NCBI RefSeq assembly: GCF_025698545.1 | Contig: NC_068576.1 | Span: 57,510,094 to 57,574,093 of the forward strand | Direction: 5' to 3' | DNA length: 64,000 nucleotides | Source of the DNA: Gossypium raimondii | Taxonomy: Eukaryota > Streptophyta > Magnoliopsida > Malvales > Malvaceae | Shown: positions 45,744 through 59,420 of the stretch, one piece after another | How the letters are laid out: every line of letters begins with the position of its first letter | Numbering within the stretch: the stretch's first letter is position 1 | Notes under the pieces: model-generated | What the model was told of the DNA's origin: nothing | The model's input: only the letters and a program-made list of their open reading frames with translations | Database searches by the model: none | Position numbers and translations under genes: made by a program

Positions 45744-48700
45744 ATGATTCCTTCGGCAATGGCGAATTCGACCGAAACAGCCGTGGAATCTCTGCACCAT
45801 ATCAAGTCAACAGAGCCACCGGAATGGCTCGTGCCTAAACAGGAGCTCTCGCAAGCGGTTCGAGCGGCCTCGAAGCTTCTGTTTTCTAGCCTGAAACCGC
45901 ATTGTCCAAAGTCTCCATTTGATCAGCTTCTGACCGAAGGGTTCGACACGGAGCAGATATGGCAACAGATTGACCTCCAATCACAACCGCTACTGTCCTC
46001 CCTCCGCCGCGAGGTCAAGAAGTTTGAGAAACACCCGGAGGAGATTTCCAAGCTCAAGGATGGTGGTGTAGGAGGAGGAGAGAAGAAGAAGGTTCTAGAA
46101 CAAATCGAGACTGACAATGTTGTTAATGATGACGAAGACGATGATGATATGGATATGGACGAAGATGAAGATGATGAGGAAGAGGAGGATGAAGAGGGGG
46201 AGGAAGAGGAGAAAGAGAGAGGAACGGAAGAAGAGAGTGAGAATGAAGGAGAAGAAAAGGGTGGCATAGAGGATAAATTTTTGAAAATCAAGGAATTGCA
46301 AGAGTATTTGGAGGAGGATGAAGCTAGGGAATTTGGCTTGAAGAAGAAGAAAACAAAGGCGGAATCTAAGAAGGAGGAAGAAGACACAGAAGAAGAAGGT
46401 GATGACGATGAAGATGAAAATGAAGGAAGTGAGGATGACGATGATGAGGCACAGGAGGAGGAAGATGGGGTAAGAGCAACTGTCCTTTCTCCGTTTGGCT
46501 GTTGTTTGATAGTTTTGTTTATTAGAATTTAATGCAGTTCATATTATGCAGCTCGGGCTCTTTGATGGGAATGATGAAGAGGATGAAGATGACTTGGAAA
46601 ATGCCAGGTTCTAATTTGTGAATTATATTTGCGTGTTTGTGTGTAATTTGACTGTTTGTTAACTTTACTTGTTTTCTTCTCCGTTCTTATTATTGAAGTG
46701 AAAGTTTACAGCATCTAAGAACCGAATCTAGTTATTTCTAAATTTTTCTAACAATAGGAATGCTTCACTCTTAATGCTTCACCATAAATGATTCTATTAC
46801 AACCTATATAATGGTGTTGGTATTGCAGCGTGAGAATATCTGTTGTAAGACAACACTGCTTATTTTATGACCTCTGCTATTATAGTTGACGGTGTTATTA
46901 CTTGCAATTTCTTAGTTGCCCTTTAGTTTATGAGTATGTAATTGTTTATTTTTTAGGTTATGCACCTCTCTTTATATTTGGGATTTCCTCATAGTAGGAT
47001 GATGAACAAAAGGTCCATCTATCACCTCTCTTTTACCCTGATGGGATATGATTCTTCCTTAATGAAGTTTGGTTTTGGTTGCCTTCAAATTCTCTAGCGT
47101 TTCTTTTCCTTTGCAGTTATTGTATGCTAAGATCGTTTATATATTCTCACTAGCATCTTTTAAAATTTAGACCATCAGTAGACCTTTTATTTCCCCTTCT
47201 TAAACACTGTGCCCTTGTTATACTCAGATATGAAGATTTTTTCAGTAGAAAAAAGAACAAGAGTTCCAAGGAGAAAGCCAAATCTAGAGACATGTTGGAA
47301 GAAGATTCAGGATCAGGTGATGAACAAGATGTGGATAAGGTAGTTGGAAACCTGGTTTTGTAGTCACTTGATGTCTCTAATTTGAAAATATATAATGAAA
47401 TTTTATATACAGTATGGATAACTACAACTTGTCACAGCTGCTTTGATGGTTTAAGAGGGAAATAGTTGAAGTGAAAATAGCTAGAGAGAAAAGCTGGTGA
47501 AAGGAAAAAGAAGTTACATAACAATAAGGGTTTTTTCCCTCCATTATATATTTGCTATTACTCTTTTTTTTCCTTCCCTTTTTTGGATAATTTCACTAAA
47601 TTGATGTTACTGGCTTGATTAGTCATGAAATCAAGCATATAATAGACATCTATAACTTCAATCAATAATATTGCATATATTGGCTTTATGAGACTATGTT
47701 TCTGTTTTTCCCTCTTTTACAGAGAAAGGATGGCCCTTCTAAGCATGAAAAAGAACTTGACAAACTCAGATCTAAAATAGAGGAAATGGAGAAGGCCAAC
47801 TTGGATCCAAAAGTTTGGACAATGCGTGGAGAGGTAAGTTTTTCATATAAGCTGTCGTGGTATTATTTAGTACATGCCCTTTTGGACAAGAATAAGATTA
47901 TTTATACTAAGATTTTAATAACAGGTAACTGCAGCACAAAGGCAAAAGAATAGTGCATTAGAAGTTGATTTAGATTTTGAGCACAATGTCAGGCCTGCCC
48001 CTGTAATCACAGAGGAGGTTACTGCATCACTTGAAGATTTGATTAAGACTAGGATCAGTGAGGTAAGCTTCTTCCCCAACTGCTAGGATTTGAAACTTGT
48101 TCTTTACTAATTTAATCTACTTAATACAGATGTTTTCATCACAATGTTTCTTGTGAATTGTGAAATGTCTGTACTTTTCTCTAAAAACTGCAGCACTGCC
48201 TGCCTTTCTCTTTCCTTTATCTGTTCAACATTTATACAGCCTAGTTTGTTTAGTACTTGAAGAGGTTCCAATTGGACTGGTTGAACTTGAAAACTTGGAA
48301 ATAAGCAGCCTATTCAGTTATCAAGTCAAGATTGTAGATACTTGATTTTGATTCCTAATATATAATCTCTGAAAATAGATCAATATGTTGTTTTATAGGA
48401 AATTATGTTTCCATGTATATGTGAAGCTGATTTTAAATAGTTAGCGACAGTGTTTCTCTAAATATTTCTTCATTGAAGATTGTTTCACTGAGGGTTGCTT
48501 TACTGAAAATTGCTTCATTGAAGCTCTTATTAAAGAAATCTCCTTGATTTAACACCTCTCTTTTCTGAAAAGCTCTGTCATAAAAGAACTCTTTAGTAAA
48601 ATCTTCATTAAGCTAAAAAAGTGAAAATAGCTGATTAGGGTATTTCTCTATTTGGTTATCCCCAAGAGCTTGGCTTTGTGGATAAGATATGATGATAGTT

Positions 48701-51238
48701 AAGAGATCTCTTAACATTTCTATGAAGTGCTTCTCCTTTTCTTTTAGTTGATTCCTACTCTATTATAGTACTTGTTGGTTGTCATTGTGAAATGACATTG
48801 GGATTGACACAGACGTAATATGTGTTTAACACATGATTGGAAATGCGGACACAGCCTTGTGCCTAGCTAAGATAGCTGTGTCTGGAGAAAGGGGGGCACG
48901 ATCCTGTGGCATTGGACAAATTAGAGCATTACTTTCTTTTAATTATGAGCCCAAATATTGATAAGTGAAGCTTTTTTAGTCTTATTGCTATCGAGATTGT
49001 GTGATAGATGTAGCATTACTTTCTTTTAATTATTAGCCCAAATTTTGATAGCTGTTCATATTTTTTAAAATTAGTAGTAAAAGATGAATTTGATAAATGA
49101 AGCATTTTTAGTCTGATTGCTATCGAGATTGTGTTGTGCAGTCTTCGTTAGGTGTGACTTCCATGTAACCCTACATGTGATGCTTAGATTTTTCTTCTTG
49201 ATTGTGTGATGCGGCCAAGGAACCTTATGTCTCAAGTGTTTTTCCCCTTTCTGTTTCCATATCTTTTTATCCTTTTTTTCCTTATTTTCTTTAAAAGTTC
49301 AATTAGTGTTATAATCCTTAGTTTCCTAAGCAGTTCTGTATTAGTGTTAACAAAATTTAATATGATTTTATTCAGGGCCTGTTTGATGATGTTCAAAAGG
49401 CTCGAACTTCATCATCCAAAGTGCCAAGAGAAATCAAAGAGCTGGTAAGTTGTATTCATCATTAATATGTTCTTTTGAAGGTTCTCATGGCTCTTCTCTT
49501 TTTTAATTAATAAAGGAAACTAATTATTTCTAGCTGTATGTTTGTATTATTGCAGGATGAGAGCAAGAGCAAAAAGGGTCTTGCTGAAGTTTATGAGGTT
49601 TATATGCTACGTGATTTCATATTACCATTAAATGTTGTACTAGATTAAACATCCTCTCCAATCACCCTACTGCACTTGTGTATTTCTCATCCATGTACCA
49701 GCTTTTATAGATGCTCAGTTCAAGAATCATGAGTGACAAATCCAAGTTGGGATATTTTATTCTTTTTCTTCTATTTAATTGCAAAAACTGTATACTCCTT
49801 TGCAGGAAGAATTTGTCCAGAAAACAGATCCAGCCTCTGCCCCGTTGACCTTCTCAGATGAACTAAAGAAAGAGGTAAATATTATATGGATTTGTTTTTC
49901 TTTTGATACCCTAGTCCTACAGCATTCTAGTCAAGAATGCACCTTTATATTAGTTTTTGACATTCATACATCTAACATGTTTCGTTTTTTTAATCTTCTT
50001 TTACCAGGCCAGTATGCTGTTCAAGAAACTTTGCTTGAAGTTGGATGCTCTTTCTCATTTTCATTTTACACCAAAACCTGTATGCTTCTCATTTGGTTTC
50101 CCAATGGCTAAATACAGTAAAAATCAGTTTGCTGTAGTGTTTATATGGTGTCTTGATTTCTGTAGGTTGTTGAGGACATGTCTATACAAACAAATGTCCC
50201 CGCCCTTGCCATGGAAGAGGTACAAACTTTTCCCAATTATTTTCTAAGAATTTTGGTCTTGTCATGGTTTGACAATTTCTGACATGCATGCGTTATGATA
50301 ATATTCCTTGGTCAGGTTGCACCTATGGCTGTCTCAGATGCAGCTATGCTGGCTCCTGAGGAAGTTTTTTCTGGTAAAGGTGACATTAAAGAAGAAGCAG
50401 AACTGACAAAGGCAGAGAGAAAGAGGAGGAGGGCTAACAAGAAAAGGAAGTTTAAGGGTAAGGAAATTTAAATTTCTTGGAGAAGGAAAAAATAATAAAT
50501 GGATTTTGGGAATGTTTAGATTCCCATGCTTTGTAATTTAAAAAATCTGTTGACAAAGAATATAGGAAAGATGTTGGCAAAGAAGCCTTTCCTGCATATG
50601 ATTTAATGCGCTACCTCACTAGCATATATTTTTTAATGAATAATCACTACCATGCATTTATTTATTGAAAGTAAACCCGCGATGATTATGATGAGACTTA
50701 GATTTGGTAATGGAACAATGATTGGGTGCTAGCTTTCTAGCCATTGAGTTTTATTTGTTCATTTCATGCAAGTTTTATGGTTTATGATTGTCACCTTGAT
50801 TACAGCTGAAGCAGCTAAAAGGATGGGTAAAAAGGCACGACAGATGATAACCGTAGGCAACAATGACGAAGGTTTGTATTGTATTCCTATTCTACCTGCT
50901 ATTGTTGGTGGTAGTTAAAAGTACCATGAGACTTTTATATTAGGAATCGGATTGTATTTTTCTCCCTCTAATAAGAAATGGGCAAACTAGTCCCTGGACA
51001 TTAGATCAAAGAGCAAACTGATTTTATTTGTTAAAAATTGCATCCTTTTCTTCAATTAAAGTTGGTCCTTGTATGTTAGAATAAGGTACACGATGTAATG
51101 TATAGGGATTAATTTGTCTATTTTTTTAGGAAAGGGGGCAAAATGCATTATACTCTTAATATAGGGGCTTTCATGATACTTTTACTGTTGGTTAAGTAAA
51201 TTGGTTAATTTATGGTACGTGCAGGCAGGGAAGGATAG
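45744..51238 (+). CDS. MPP10: U3 snoRNP protein MPP10
   Basis: Thirteen exons join in phase: 45744-46469, 46552-46607, 47228-47339, 47723-47833, 47925-48062, 49376-49444, 49556-49597, 49806-49874, 50008-50079, 50166-50219, 50316-50457, 50806-50871 and 51225-51238, giving 556 residues. MPP10 is a scaffold of the nucleolar SSU processome, acting with IMP3 and IMP4 in 18S rRNA maturation. Signs of the family are a long Asp/Glu run at about 125-240, ARYEDFFSRKK, EMEKANLDPKVWTMRGEVTA, the LEVDLDFEHNVRPAPVITEE block, EGLFDDVQ and a Lys/Arg-rich tail with KRRRANKKRKFK. The last intron ends CAGGCAG, so two acceptors 4 nt apart are possible, giving tails EGREG or EGKDSL. A second ATG at 45759 (MANSTETAVES) is also possible. 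Intron 12 contains a MITE. Confidence 0.93.
50912..51185. mobile_element. MITE in MPP10 intron 12
   Basis: The left end TAAAAGTACCATGAGAC and the complement of the right end, GTAAAAGTATCATGAAAGC, form inverted repeats. Flanks TGTTGGTGG and TGTTGGTTA agree at seven of nine positions. The same terminus family occurs at 36648 and near 23610. It occupies most of the last intron, ending about 40 bp before the terminal exon. Confidence 0.6.
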
Positions 51239-52516
51239 TTTGTGACCTAGTTTTGGTGAAGCGGGGGAAATGGCATATTCTAAAGAGGGAAAGACAAAGC
51301 ATGCATCCATGCATACTTAATGTTACTCTTTATCTCTGTCTAGCTTTTGCAAGCTTAGAGCAAGCCAAACAATGAGACAGAGGTGGAATCAAATCTGGTA
51401 TTTTAGTTCCTAAGAATATAATTAATATTGGTTACAAGTTTTGGTAGATAATGTTTAATGTTTACACTGACAGACAATAATAACATTTGCTATTGTATGA
51501 GCCAATTCAAGTGTTATTAATTGCTTTTTCACTACGTATTCGCTCACTTTGTACAAAAAGAAAAGATTGCAACGTGACGATATAAAGAGTTACTGTTAGA
51601 AAAGACTTGGAAACATTCAATATGAAATATCATATCAATGTGGAACATGATTTCCAACTTCTTGATTTGTTTCATTAATATATTAATGATCACGAGTCAC
51701 ACGCATGGATAAGTTTAAAATATTAAAACTCGAGTGCAATTTTATATGATATTTTATTTTATTCAATTTTCGTAAGCTAACAGCAGTATTGATATTATAT
51801 AATTTTACGTGATATAATTATATAAATGTATATAATTAAATTAAAATTGAACTAAAATTAAAGTTTAATGTGTATAATTATATATAATTATAATTCATGT
51901 ATCAAATTACATATTAAAATAAAATTAATATATAATTTTAATATTTACCCCTCTTACCTTAAATTCATAAATCAAATACTATTTTATTATATGTACATGT
52001 TATTAAAATTTAATAATGAACTTTCAATAAAATAATATGCTGATAGAAAGTGAGGAAATGGCAGAACGGCAAATCAAAATGGTGATGGAGCAATAATGCT
52101 TTTCTTGTTCATTGATGTACCGATAATGCTTGTATGCATTAATGAAAGTAAGATCATAAACGTGGAGCGGTATGGTAAAATTGTCCACTTTAGTTTTAGG
52201 CGGCGAATAGATTCAGGTTTTTTCGGGTGTATTTTAATTTTGCCGCGCTGTAAAAAAAACTAAAATTTACTGAACCCTCCACCAACCCCAAACCGAAGCC
52301 CCTTCTTATTTCTAATTCTGATGCTCCATTTGCGGCAAAAAAATTGTCTAATTTATGGTGCATATTTAATAATTAGCTTAATCCCCACTCATGATTTTCT
52401 CCCTATATATTTGCTCCATTGCCCATTTGAATTCCACTATAGTTTTCTCAAATAATAAATAGTCAATCTTTGTGGTGGGTTTTTATTTGACTTAAAATTT
52501 TCTGGGTTCAAGAGCA
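51239..52516. other. MPP10 3' region and TRP1 promoter
   Basis: AT-rich spacer between genes in the same direction. Its first part is MPP10 3' UTR. A TATA box lies at 52404-52410. No other gene or bounded element is visible. Confidence 0.5.
52404..52410 (+). promoter_or_regulatory. TATA box of the TRP1 gene
   Basis: TATATAT within CTCCCTATATATTTGCTCC, 113 bp before the ATG at 52517. Context and distance are typical of a plant core promoter. Confidence 0.5.
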
Positions 52517-55500
52517 ATGGCGACAACAGTGTTTCTACAGCAGTCTTCTTTATTTTCTTTCTCTTCATTTACTCACAACAGCCGCCCTTTAACTAAACTT
52601 TTCGATAGTAGTACCGCAACAATTGTCCCTTTCTCTAACCGGCGTCGTTTCAGAGTTGTTTCTGACTCTGTTTCTGTATCTGCTCTGCCCACTGTTCGTG
52701 GAAACTCAAGCTCATCAGTTGGTTCAATTAACGAGGTGAGAAGATTTTATGGTGCTCATTTTTGTTTGGGAAAATCAAATGTTGATATATATATATTGGG
52801 TTTTCACCGTTTCAGTTGATTGAGTGTTTGATTAATCGAGTTGATTTAACGGAGTCCGAGGCTGAGGCATCTCTTGAGTTTTTGTTAACCGAAGCTAATG
52901 AGGCTTTGATCAGTGCTTTTCTTGTTTTGTTGAGGGCTAAAGGCGAGACTTTTGAAGAAGTTAGTTCCTTTTTACCCCCTTTTTTTAAGTGAATTTTTTG
53001 GACAATTTTGTGTGATCAGTTAACATATTACTTGGCTGTGACATCTAAGGTTGTGGGATTGGCGAGGGCAATGTTAAAGCATGCTTGGAAGGTAGAAGGG
53101 TTAAATGATGCTGTTGACATTGTTGGAACGGGTGGTGATGGAGCGAACACCGTGAATATATCAACGGGTGCTTCAATATTGGCTGCTGCTTGTGGTGCAA
53201 AAGTTGCCAAGGTCACTGACAATTACTCAATTTAAATCCATTTTCTCTCATTCTTTCTTTCTCCTTGTTGGGTCTATTAATGCAACATTTATTGTCCTAC
53301 TATCATTGTCATACTTATTGCTTGTGTCTGTGCTACAGCAAGGGAATAGATCAAGTTCCTCTGCCTGTGGAAGTGCTGATGTATTGGAAGCTTTGGGGAT
53401 AATTCTTGATTTGGACCCTGAGGTTGGTGCCTCTTTAACCATAGCATTATAGTTGCATTAATGATATTGTCATACTAGGATTAGGTCCCGCAAGTTTTTT
53501 TAGCGTGCCTTTTTTTATCATTGGAGGCATATCTTGTTTTCTGTTTCTTTTGTCATTAGTTCAATGTAAAAGCATCTTGGTGAGAATTGTTAAAGCTCTT
53601 CCAGGGGGAGTACTAAGTTTTTCTATACAATGCTTGTCAGGTTATTGTGTAGAAAGTGTTTGATAAATTATTTAACTATTCTTGTTTCTTAATTAGTTTG
53701 AATTTTTTTTTATAGGAATTCTACTCTTTAGGTGTTGCAAACTTATACTTGGTTGCAGTAGTAACCGTTGCCCATAGTCAACTGATGGATAATCTGATAG
53801 AGAATTCTATTGGAATGTTCAATATCCCATAATGTTTCTTAAACTTGTACCTAATTACTGCTTCTGTTTTTTTCCTTTTCAAAATTTTTAATAGAACAAC
53901 CTGCATGTTTTAATATAATTACAAAAAAGAGCCTATTCTGTATGACCTGTTAAGCTTTCAGTTTTAACGCTGTCTGTTCTGCTATGAAATGGAAATGTTA
54001 CTTTACAAATTAATGCTTACTTTCAATCTTTGGGTCCAATTGATGTACGCTTTTTATGGCCTACTGTTGAGAATTTATGAAGATTCTTTGTTCCTATCGA
54101 GCAACACAACATACACATCAAAAACTTTTAAGGACTACCATCTACTATTACCTTCTACCAGAACTCTGCGTGGGTGTCAATAGTTAATATCATGACTGGT
54201 TGGTTTTTATGTTGTCCATGCTGCAAATTTGTTTGGTTGGTTTTTACTTCTAGATGTAAGTGGAAAATAAAGGCATTAAGTAGCTGGCCCACTGAATTAA
54301 ATGAATGTAACTGTACCAAATATCTTAAATATAACCCTTCACAGATGTTATTATGGCATTGAATTTTTCTTTTCTATTTCTTGAAGGGAGTAGTGAGCTG
54401 TGTGAATAAAGCAGGAATTGGTTTTATGATGGCACCAAAATATCACCCAGCAATGAAGATTGTGAGCGGAGTTAGAAAGAAGCTGAAAATTAAAACTGTG
54501 TTCAATGTACTGGGTCCTATGTTGAACCCTGCAAGAGTACCTTTTGCTGTTGTAGGTGTTTATCATGAAGATCTAGTAAGTGTTCTTTGCGCCTTATAGC
54601 ATTCTTAAAAGTTCTCTCTTTTGCTCTCTCTCCTTGCAGCCTAAGAAAGTAAAGATTTCTAGTGTATTGATTTTTTCTTTACCAAAAAAACTATTTTTAT
54701 TTCCTTCTTGAATTAGTATCTATACTTCAAGTGACGCCAACTCAGTGAAGAAAATTACATAGAAATCACATTCATATTATAATAAGAAATAAATTGGGGG
54801 GTATTTGGGTCTGTTTTTCTAATTTTAAGAAATAATTACTCACTTAGGAATCTGCTTTGTTACTTTTGTTTTAATTTATTTTTGAATATAATAAGTTTTG
54901 GAAAAAATTACAAAGTTTCATGGATAGATTGGGTATAATAAATTATTGTTATTTACAGTTTCATTGATATTGTCCTTGGTTGTTTCCACTATGATCACTT
55001 TGAATCTGAATCTTCTACTTACGGTTAGAGTGATGCTATCAATCTGCAAGTGAGCCTAGTTTTCAAGAATTGGTTCCATTTGACCAAACTGAATCCATTT
55101 CCATTGCAAGCCTGCAAACTTGCATTCAGGTTCTATAAAACAGACTTTCTTTACTACACTTCCCTGACCTTTTAGCAATGGGCCTTTCCCTGCTTTTCCT
55201 GTCCCTGAATTGTGATACAATTGCTGGATTGGGAATTATTTTGTGGATAGATTAAAGGCTCAAGGAGTTAGCTGTGTCTCTGCTGGCTTAAACATCTTAT
55301 TGGTTGAACCTTAGCTAAAATGTCTTTCTGTTGGCAAATCCTCAGTTCATGTCCTTATCGTTGCCTATTTTCCTTGGTTATGTTTAAAGGTTCTTTGTTA
55401 ATATTAGAATATGTTAGGAATTGTAATATTCTACTAAAATAATATACTGATAATGTTTGAGTTCATTTTAGGTTCTTAGATCAATGTAGTTTCCTGTCAT

Positions 55501-56959
55501 GCAAACCCAACAAAATTATATCTTGATTTTGCAATTGGTACCATGTGATTTTCTCTGTCTGATCAATATTTGATTAAAGATACGTGTATAATTTAGGGTT
55601 CTGTCTCCAATGTTCCTCTTTTATTTTGAAAATGTACTCCAATATACGAACCTTTAGTTGCCACAGGTTTTGTGTTTCAACATCAATCTCTTTATTTTCA
55701 GGCTGAAGAAAGATATCCTGTACCATATATCGATTCTCTAGTCTTTCAATAGCAAAACTTAACACTTGAGTTGTAGATATTGTAACCACGATTGTGTCCA
55801 TTAACCTTCCTGATAATAAAAGTAATTGCTGATATTATAAAGGAAAAATAGTAATACATGCATAGTTGCTTGAGCACATTAAAACTGGAGTGGTGCTATA
55901 CATGTGATCTTATGTTTAACTATGTTGCTCGAAAGAGTTAAAGACATGTTAAAGTACTTGCATTGTTATGTAATTTGATAGTTTGCTCCTTTGAATTCAT
56001 CACTGAGATGAGTTGTGACTGTAGGTCTTCAAAATGGCCAAAGCACTACAACGGTTTGGCATGAAAAGAGCATTAGTTGTGCACTCAGAGGGTTTAGATG
56101 AAATGAGTCCCCTTGGTAAGCTTCATTTTATTACTCCTTTCCCTCGGCTCAATCATCGGCTCATGTCGTCTTTGCTTGCTGTTCCTTATATCTAAATCAT
56201 TACAATCTCACAACATATATCCATCCATACAGGGCCAGGGCGAGTCCTTGATGTCACTCCAGAAAAAATTGAGAAGTTCTCATTTGATCCATGTAAGATC
56301 TTGTTTGTATTTCATGATGTTTTCTTCCTTCCTTTATTGAGACCATAGATGTATTTTATTGAATGATACACAAGATTTTGAAACTGCTGTATTTATATAC
56401 TGATCAAGTTGTGCTAAGAAAATACAATGTTTGGACAGTGGAATTTGGCATTCCTCGTTGTACTCTAGATGACCTGCGAGGTGGTGGCAAGAACTACAAT
56501 GCGGATGTGTTGAAGCGTATTCTTTCGGGGGAGAGTGGGCCCATTGCAGAGGCACTTGTAAATAACTTCTTTTCCTTCTTTTGTCTATGTGCCTATACGT
56601 GTACTTTTTTGCATGCCTATCATTATTTTTCTTTTAATATAAAATAATGGCATTCCGTAAACGCTGAGACGATATTCTGATACGAAAGCAAAATCTTCAT
56701 GGTTCAGATCCTTAATGCAGCAGCAGCTCTCCTAGTGAGTGGTCATGTGAAATCACTTTCTGAAGGGGTAGCATTGGCTCGTGAGACACAATTATCAGGA
56801 AAAGCTCTAAATACGCTTAATTCATGGATAGATATCTCCAATGTAAGTGAAACCACTTAACTTTCCTCCATAGTGCTTTACTTTTTGGGCTTGCAACTAC
56901 ACCTCATCTTCTCTTCTTCTTCAATGCAGAAAGTGAATGAAAAAACTACAGTACAGTAA
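52517..56959 (+). CDS. TRP1: anthranilate phosphoribosyltransferase, chloroplast
   Basis: Ten exons (52517-52735, 52816-52959, 53050-53211, 53339-53422, 54387-54575, 56025-56115, 56233-56292, 56439-56557, 56708-56842, 56930-56959) encode 410 residues. It transfers the phosphoribosyl group of PRPP to anthranilate, the second committed step of tryptophan synthesis, in the plastid stroma. Residues 1 to about 65 are a Ser/Thr/Arg-rich transit peptide. The PRPP-binding loop [14 protein letters not shown] lies at 147-160, followed by [21 protein letters not shown] at about 175-195, HPAMK near 225 and the family stretches [34 protein letters not shown] and [12 protein letters not shown]. Exon 3 is taken from the acceptor at 53048-53049, because GETFEE continues directly into VVGLARAM in the family. 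An upstream acceptor would insert about 11 residues. Confidence 0.95.
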
Positions 56960-57347
56960 AAGCTTTGGAAACTTTGGGTCCACATTCATCACAAATCTCA
57001 GACTTTAAAAGGAACTTTATGGGATCACCATGTAACAGTGGAACATTTGAATATACCAGATAAAGAAATTTGGTTGCAAGGCTTTGGGCTTATATCCTGT
57101 TTTATTGCTTTGCTAGATTGTTCTCAAGTTTTCTTTTCATGAAATATACTTGAAACAATTTCTTTTTAAGTGTGGAATAATAATAAATTAACCAAATTAA
57201 CAATCTGCAAGTACCAAATTGTTGCATATCATTATTGAAGCAGTTTTAAGTAGAAACATTATGTATTGAAAAGGGATATGAAGTCTGGTATGGTTCCACT
57301 GCAAAGAAAATTGCTTTGCTGTTTATTGTGTGCAGAAAGGTTTGGTG
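56960..57347. other. convergent 3' ends of TRP1 and GRXC1
   Basis: The 388 bp between the two stop codons must hold both 3' UTRs. ATAATAATAAATTAACC near 57178 is a possible poly(A) signal region. Nothing else is seen. Confidence 0.5.
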
Positions 57348-58063
57348 TCAGGCATTGAGATCGACAGTCATGGCACCAGCATCTGAGAGGAGGTTCAGAA
57401 GCTGACCTGCTTGATACTTGGCAATAACAGCTGCAACAAATAAAAGAGTAATATTAATATTATAACCCAAAATAACAACAATTGCAATTTACTTTTTTCA
57501 GAATTATGAGTTAACTAGAAACCATGACATGAACCAACAAGCAAAGCAAGGCAAAGTTGGGCTTACAATCACAGCCACCAATATGTGTTCCTGCAATGAA
57601 GACATTAGGTACTGTCCTCTGCCCAGTCCACTCTGCCAGAGCTGCTTGCATTTCACCACCATCACCTTCCAAAAAAAAAAAAAAGAAAAAGATTTTTACA
57701 ACAACAGCAGTAGTTAAAAATATAATTGTTTAAGAGATAGTTGGCTTACTTTCTTGATCCAATTCAATGGCCTTGTAAGAAGCTTTTAACTGAGCAAACA
57801 GCTGCTTAACCCTATTACAATACCCACAATAGGTTTTACTGCAACAGAAGCAAAGTTATAGATTAGAAATAGAAATCCCAAAATTTGAAGAAACGTAACC
57901 ATATATAGCAGTATTCAATTCATGATTGAAGAAGTTTAAAGGAATCGGAACTTGGGTACCTGAACACAACAACGGGGGTGGAGGAAACGATGTGCTTGAC
58001 CTTGTCAAGTGCCATTTGGGTATCTTCCTGGCTTAACTTGTTGGAGCTTAGAAGGGAACCCAT
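57348..58063 (-). CDS. GRXC1: glutaredoxin C1, CGYC type
   Basis: Four exons on the minus strand (57960-58063, 57750-57838, 57567-57665, 57348-57430) encode 124 residues, a full-length class I glutaredoxin. The active site is SKTYCGYC with Cys39 and Cys42. The glutathione-binding TVP motif is at 82-84 and GGCD at 94-97 supplies a further cysteine, Cys96. The CGYC variant is characteristic of GrxC1, which in poplar and Arabidopsis can bind a [2Fe-2S] cluster between two subunits and reduces glutathionylated proteins. No presequence is evident; the N-terminus MGSLLSS has Gly at position 2 and could be myristoylated, which is inference. It is divergent from alternative oxidase and convergent with TRP1. 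Confidence 0.95.
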
Positions 58064-59420
58064 GGCTGTTTTATATTAGGACCGGCTTGGTGGGGTGTCT
58101 TAAACGGTGAGACTAGGTGTCCCAACTATCAAATATGGAATTTGGTGGCAGCGATTGGAGTTTCCAGCTGGTCAGCTTTTGTCAGGCAAGACACAGAGTT
58201 GAGACGGTCGATGCAACAAACAGAACTCTCAACTTTCACTATTTATTTCATCATCACCACCATTATTATAGTTGACAATAAAGCAGATGCGGTGGGCTTG
58301 GTTCCGATTAGAGGTATGTTGGGCCGGCCTCAATAACCTTCCACTCGGATACTAATATTATATTACCAATTAAAAATCTTTTATCAATTGAACTTTTCTT
58401 TTCTTTTAGTTGTTTTAATATTTTAAAAAATTAAATTTGACCATCAATTTTTTAAAAAGAATTAGATTATTAATTTTTAGAGAATATTAATTAAAATATT
58501 AAATTTTTAAACATGACCGCTTACGTGTATTTCATATTTTTTTATTAATTTCTTTTATATATTTTTAGAAAATTTAAAGTATTTGTTGACATAGTATATA
58601 ATACAAATAATATCATGTCACATGCACATGTGGGCTATCATATGTATTGTTATGATAACATCATTAAAATTAATGTTTTAGCTAGTATTTCTATTAAAAA
58701 GCGATTTGATTCTATTTTAGAATAATAATAGTTAAATTAAACTAAAAAACCAAATTGATAAAATCGTAGATATTGAGGACTAAGTTTATCATATGAAAAT
58801 AACAAAGCGTTAAAGTCAATAGAGTGCGAAAAGGAAAACCAACAAAGTCAATAAACTTAAAAAGACTAATCCTGCAATTTAGATAAAAATGAGGAGTATT
58901 CGTATATTTAACCGGACTATTTATACCTAAAAGAATTACTCAAATAAAAAAACTAATTATAAAATTATAGCGGGATATTTACTGAAATTAAAATAAAAGA
59001 TAAAAGACTATTTCCATACTTTTAAAAATTGATGTAATTATGTAGTTTTCAATTATTAAATATATATAAATTACTCGAAATTTGGAAATATCTAACACTT
59101 GATGCCCACGCAAATGGACTTGGTCCCCAAGAAACGCATATGTTTATTTGAGGAAGAATCGGTTTTGTTAATAAAAAATTAATAGTCCCAGTGCATCACC
59201 ATCCACTTCAAAGATACCTTTAGACGTCCGTCTTCAAAGTACAGCTGTACGCATACATCTTTGCCTAATTTATATGCTCCCTCCCCATATAAAATACCAA
59301 AATATCAAATATAAACCTCACTTAAACCCTACAAAGTTATACTAATAATTAGTTGAAACAAAAAAGCTTACGTAGTACCAAGAAAAGATACCTTGTTTTA
59401 TTGATCTTCAAGTCTTGAGG
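58064..59420. other. divergent promoter region of GRXC1 and AOX
   Basis: A 1.36-kb region between two redox genes that point away from each other. The GRXC1 side (58064-58340) is less AT-rich; 58380-59100 is AT-rich and repeat-like. A TATA-like box for AOX lies at 59288-59294. No exon is supported. Confidence 0.5.
59288..59294 (+). promoter_or_regulatory. TATA box of the alternative oxidase gene
   Basis: TATAAAA within CCCCATATAAAATACC, 133 bp before the ATG at 59421, a plausible core promoter. Confidence 0.45.

Noticed and set aside
45923-46387. Minus-strand serine-rich 154-codon frame
   Set aside because: It is the shadow of the Asp/Glu-rich first exon of MPP10 on the other strand.
54351-54566. 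Minus-strand frame across TRP1 exon 5
   Set aside because: Antisense to a conserved coding exon; no independent support.
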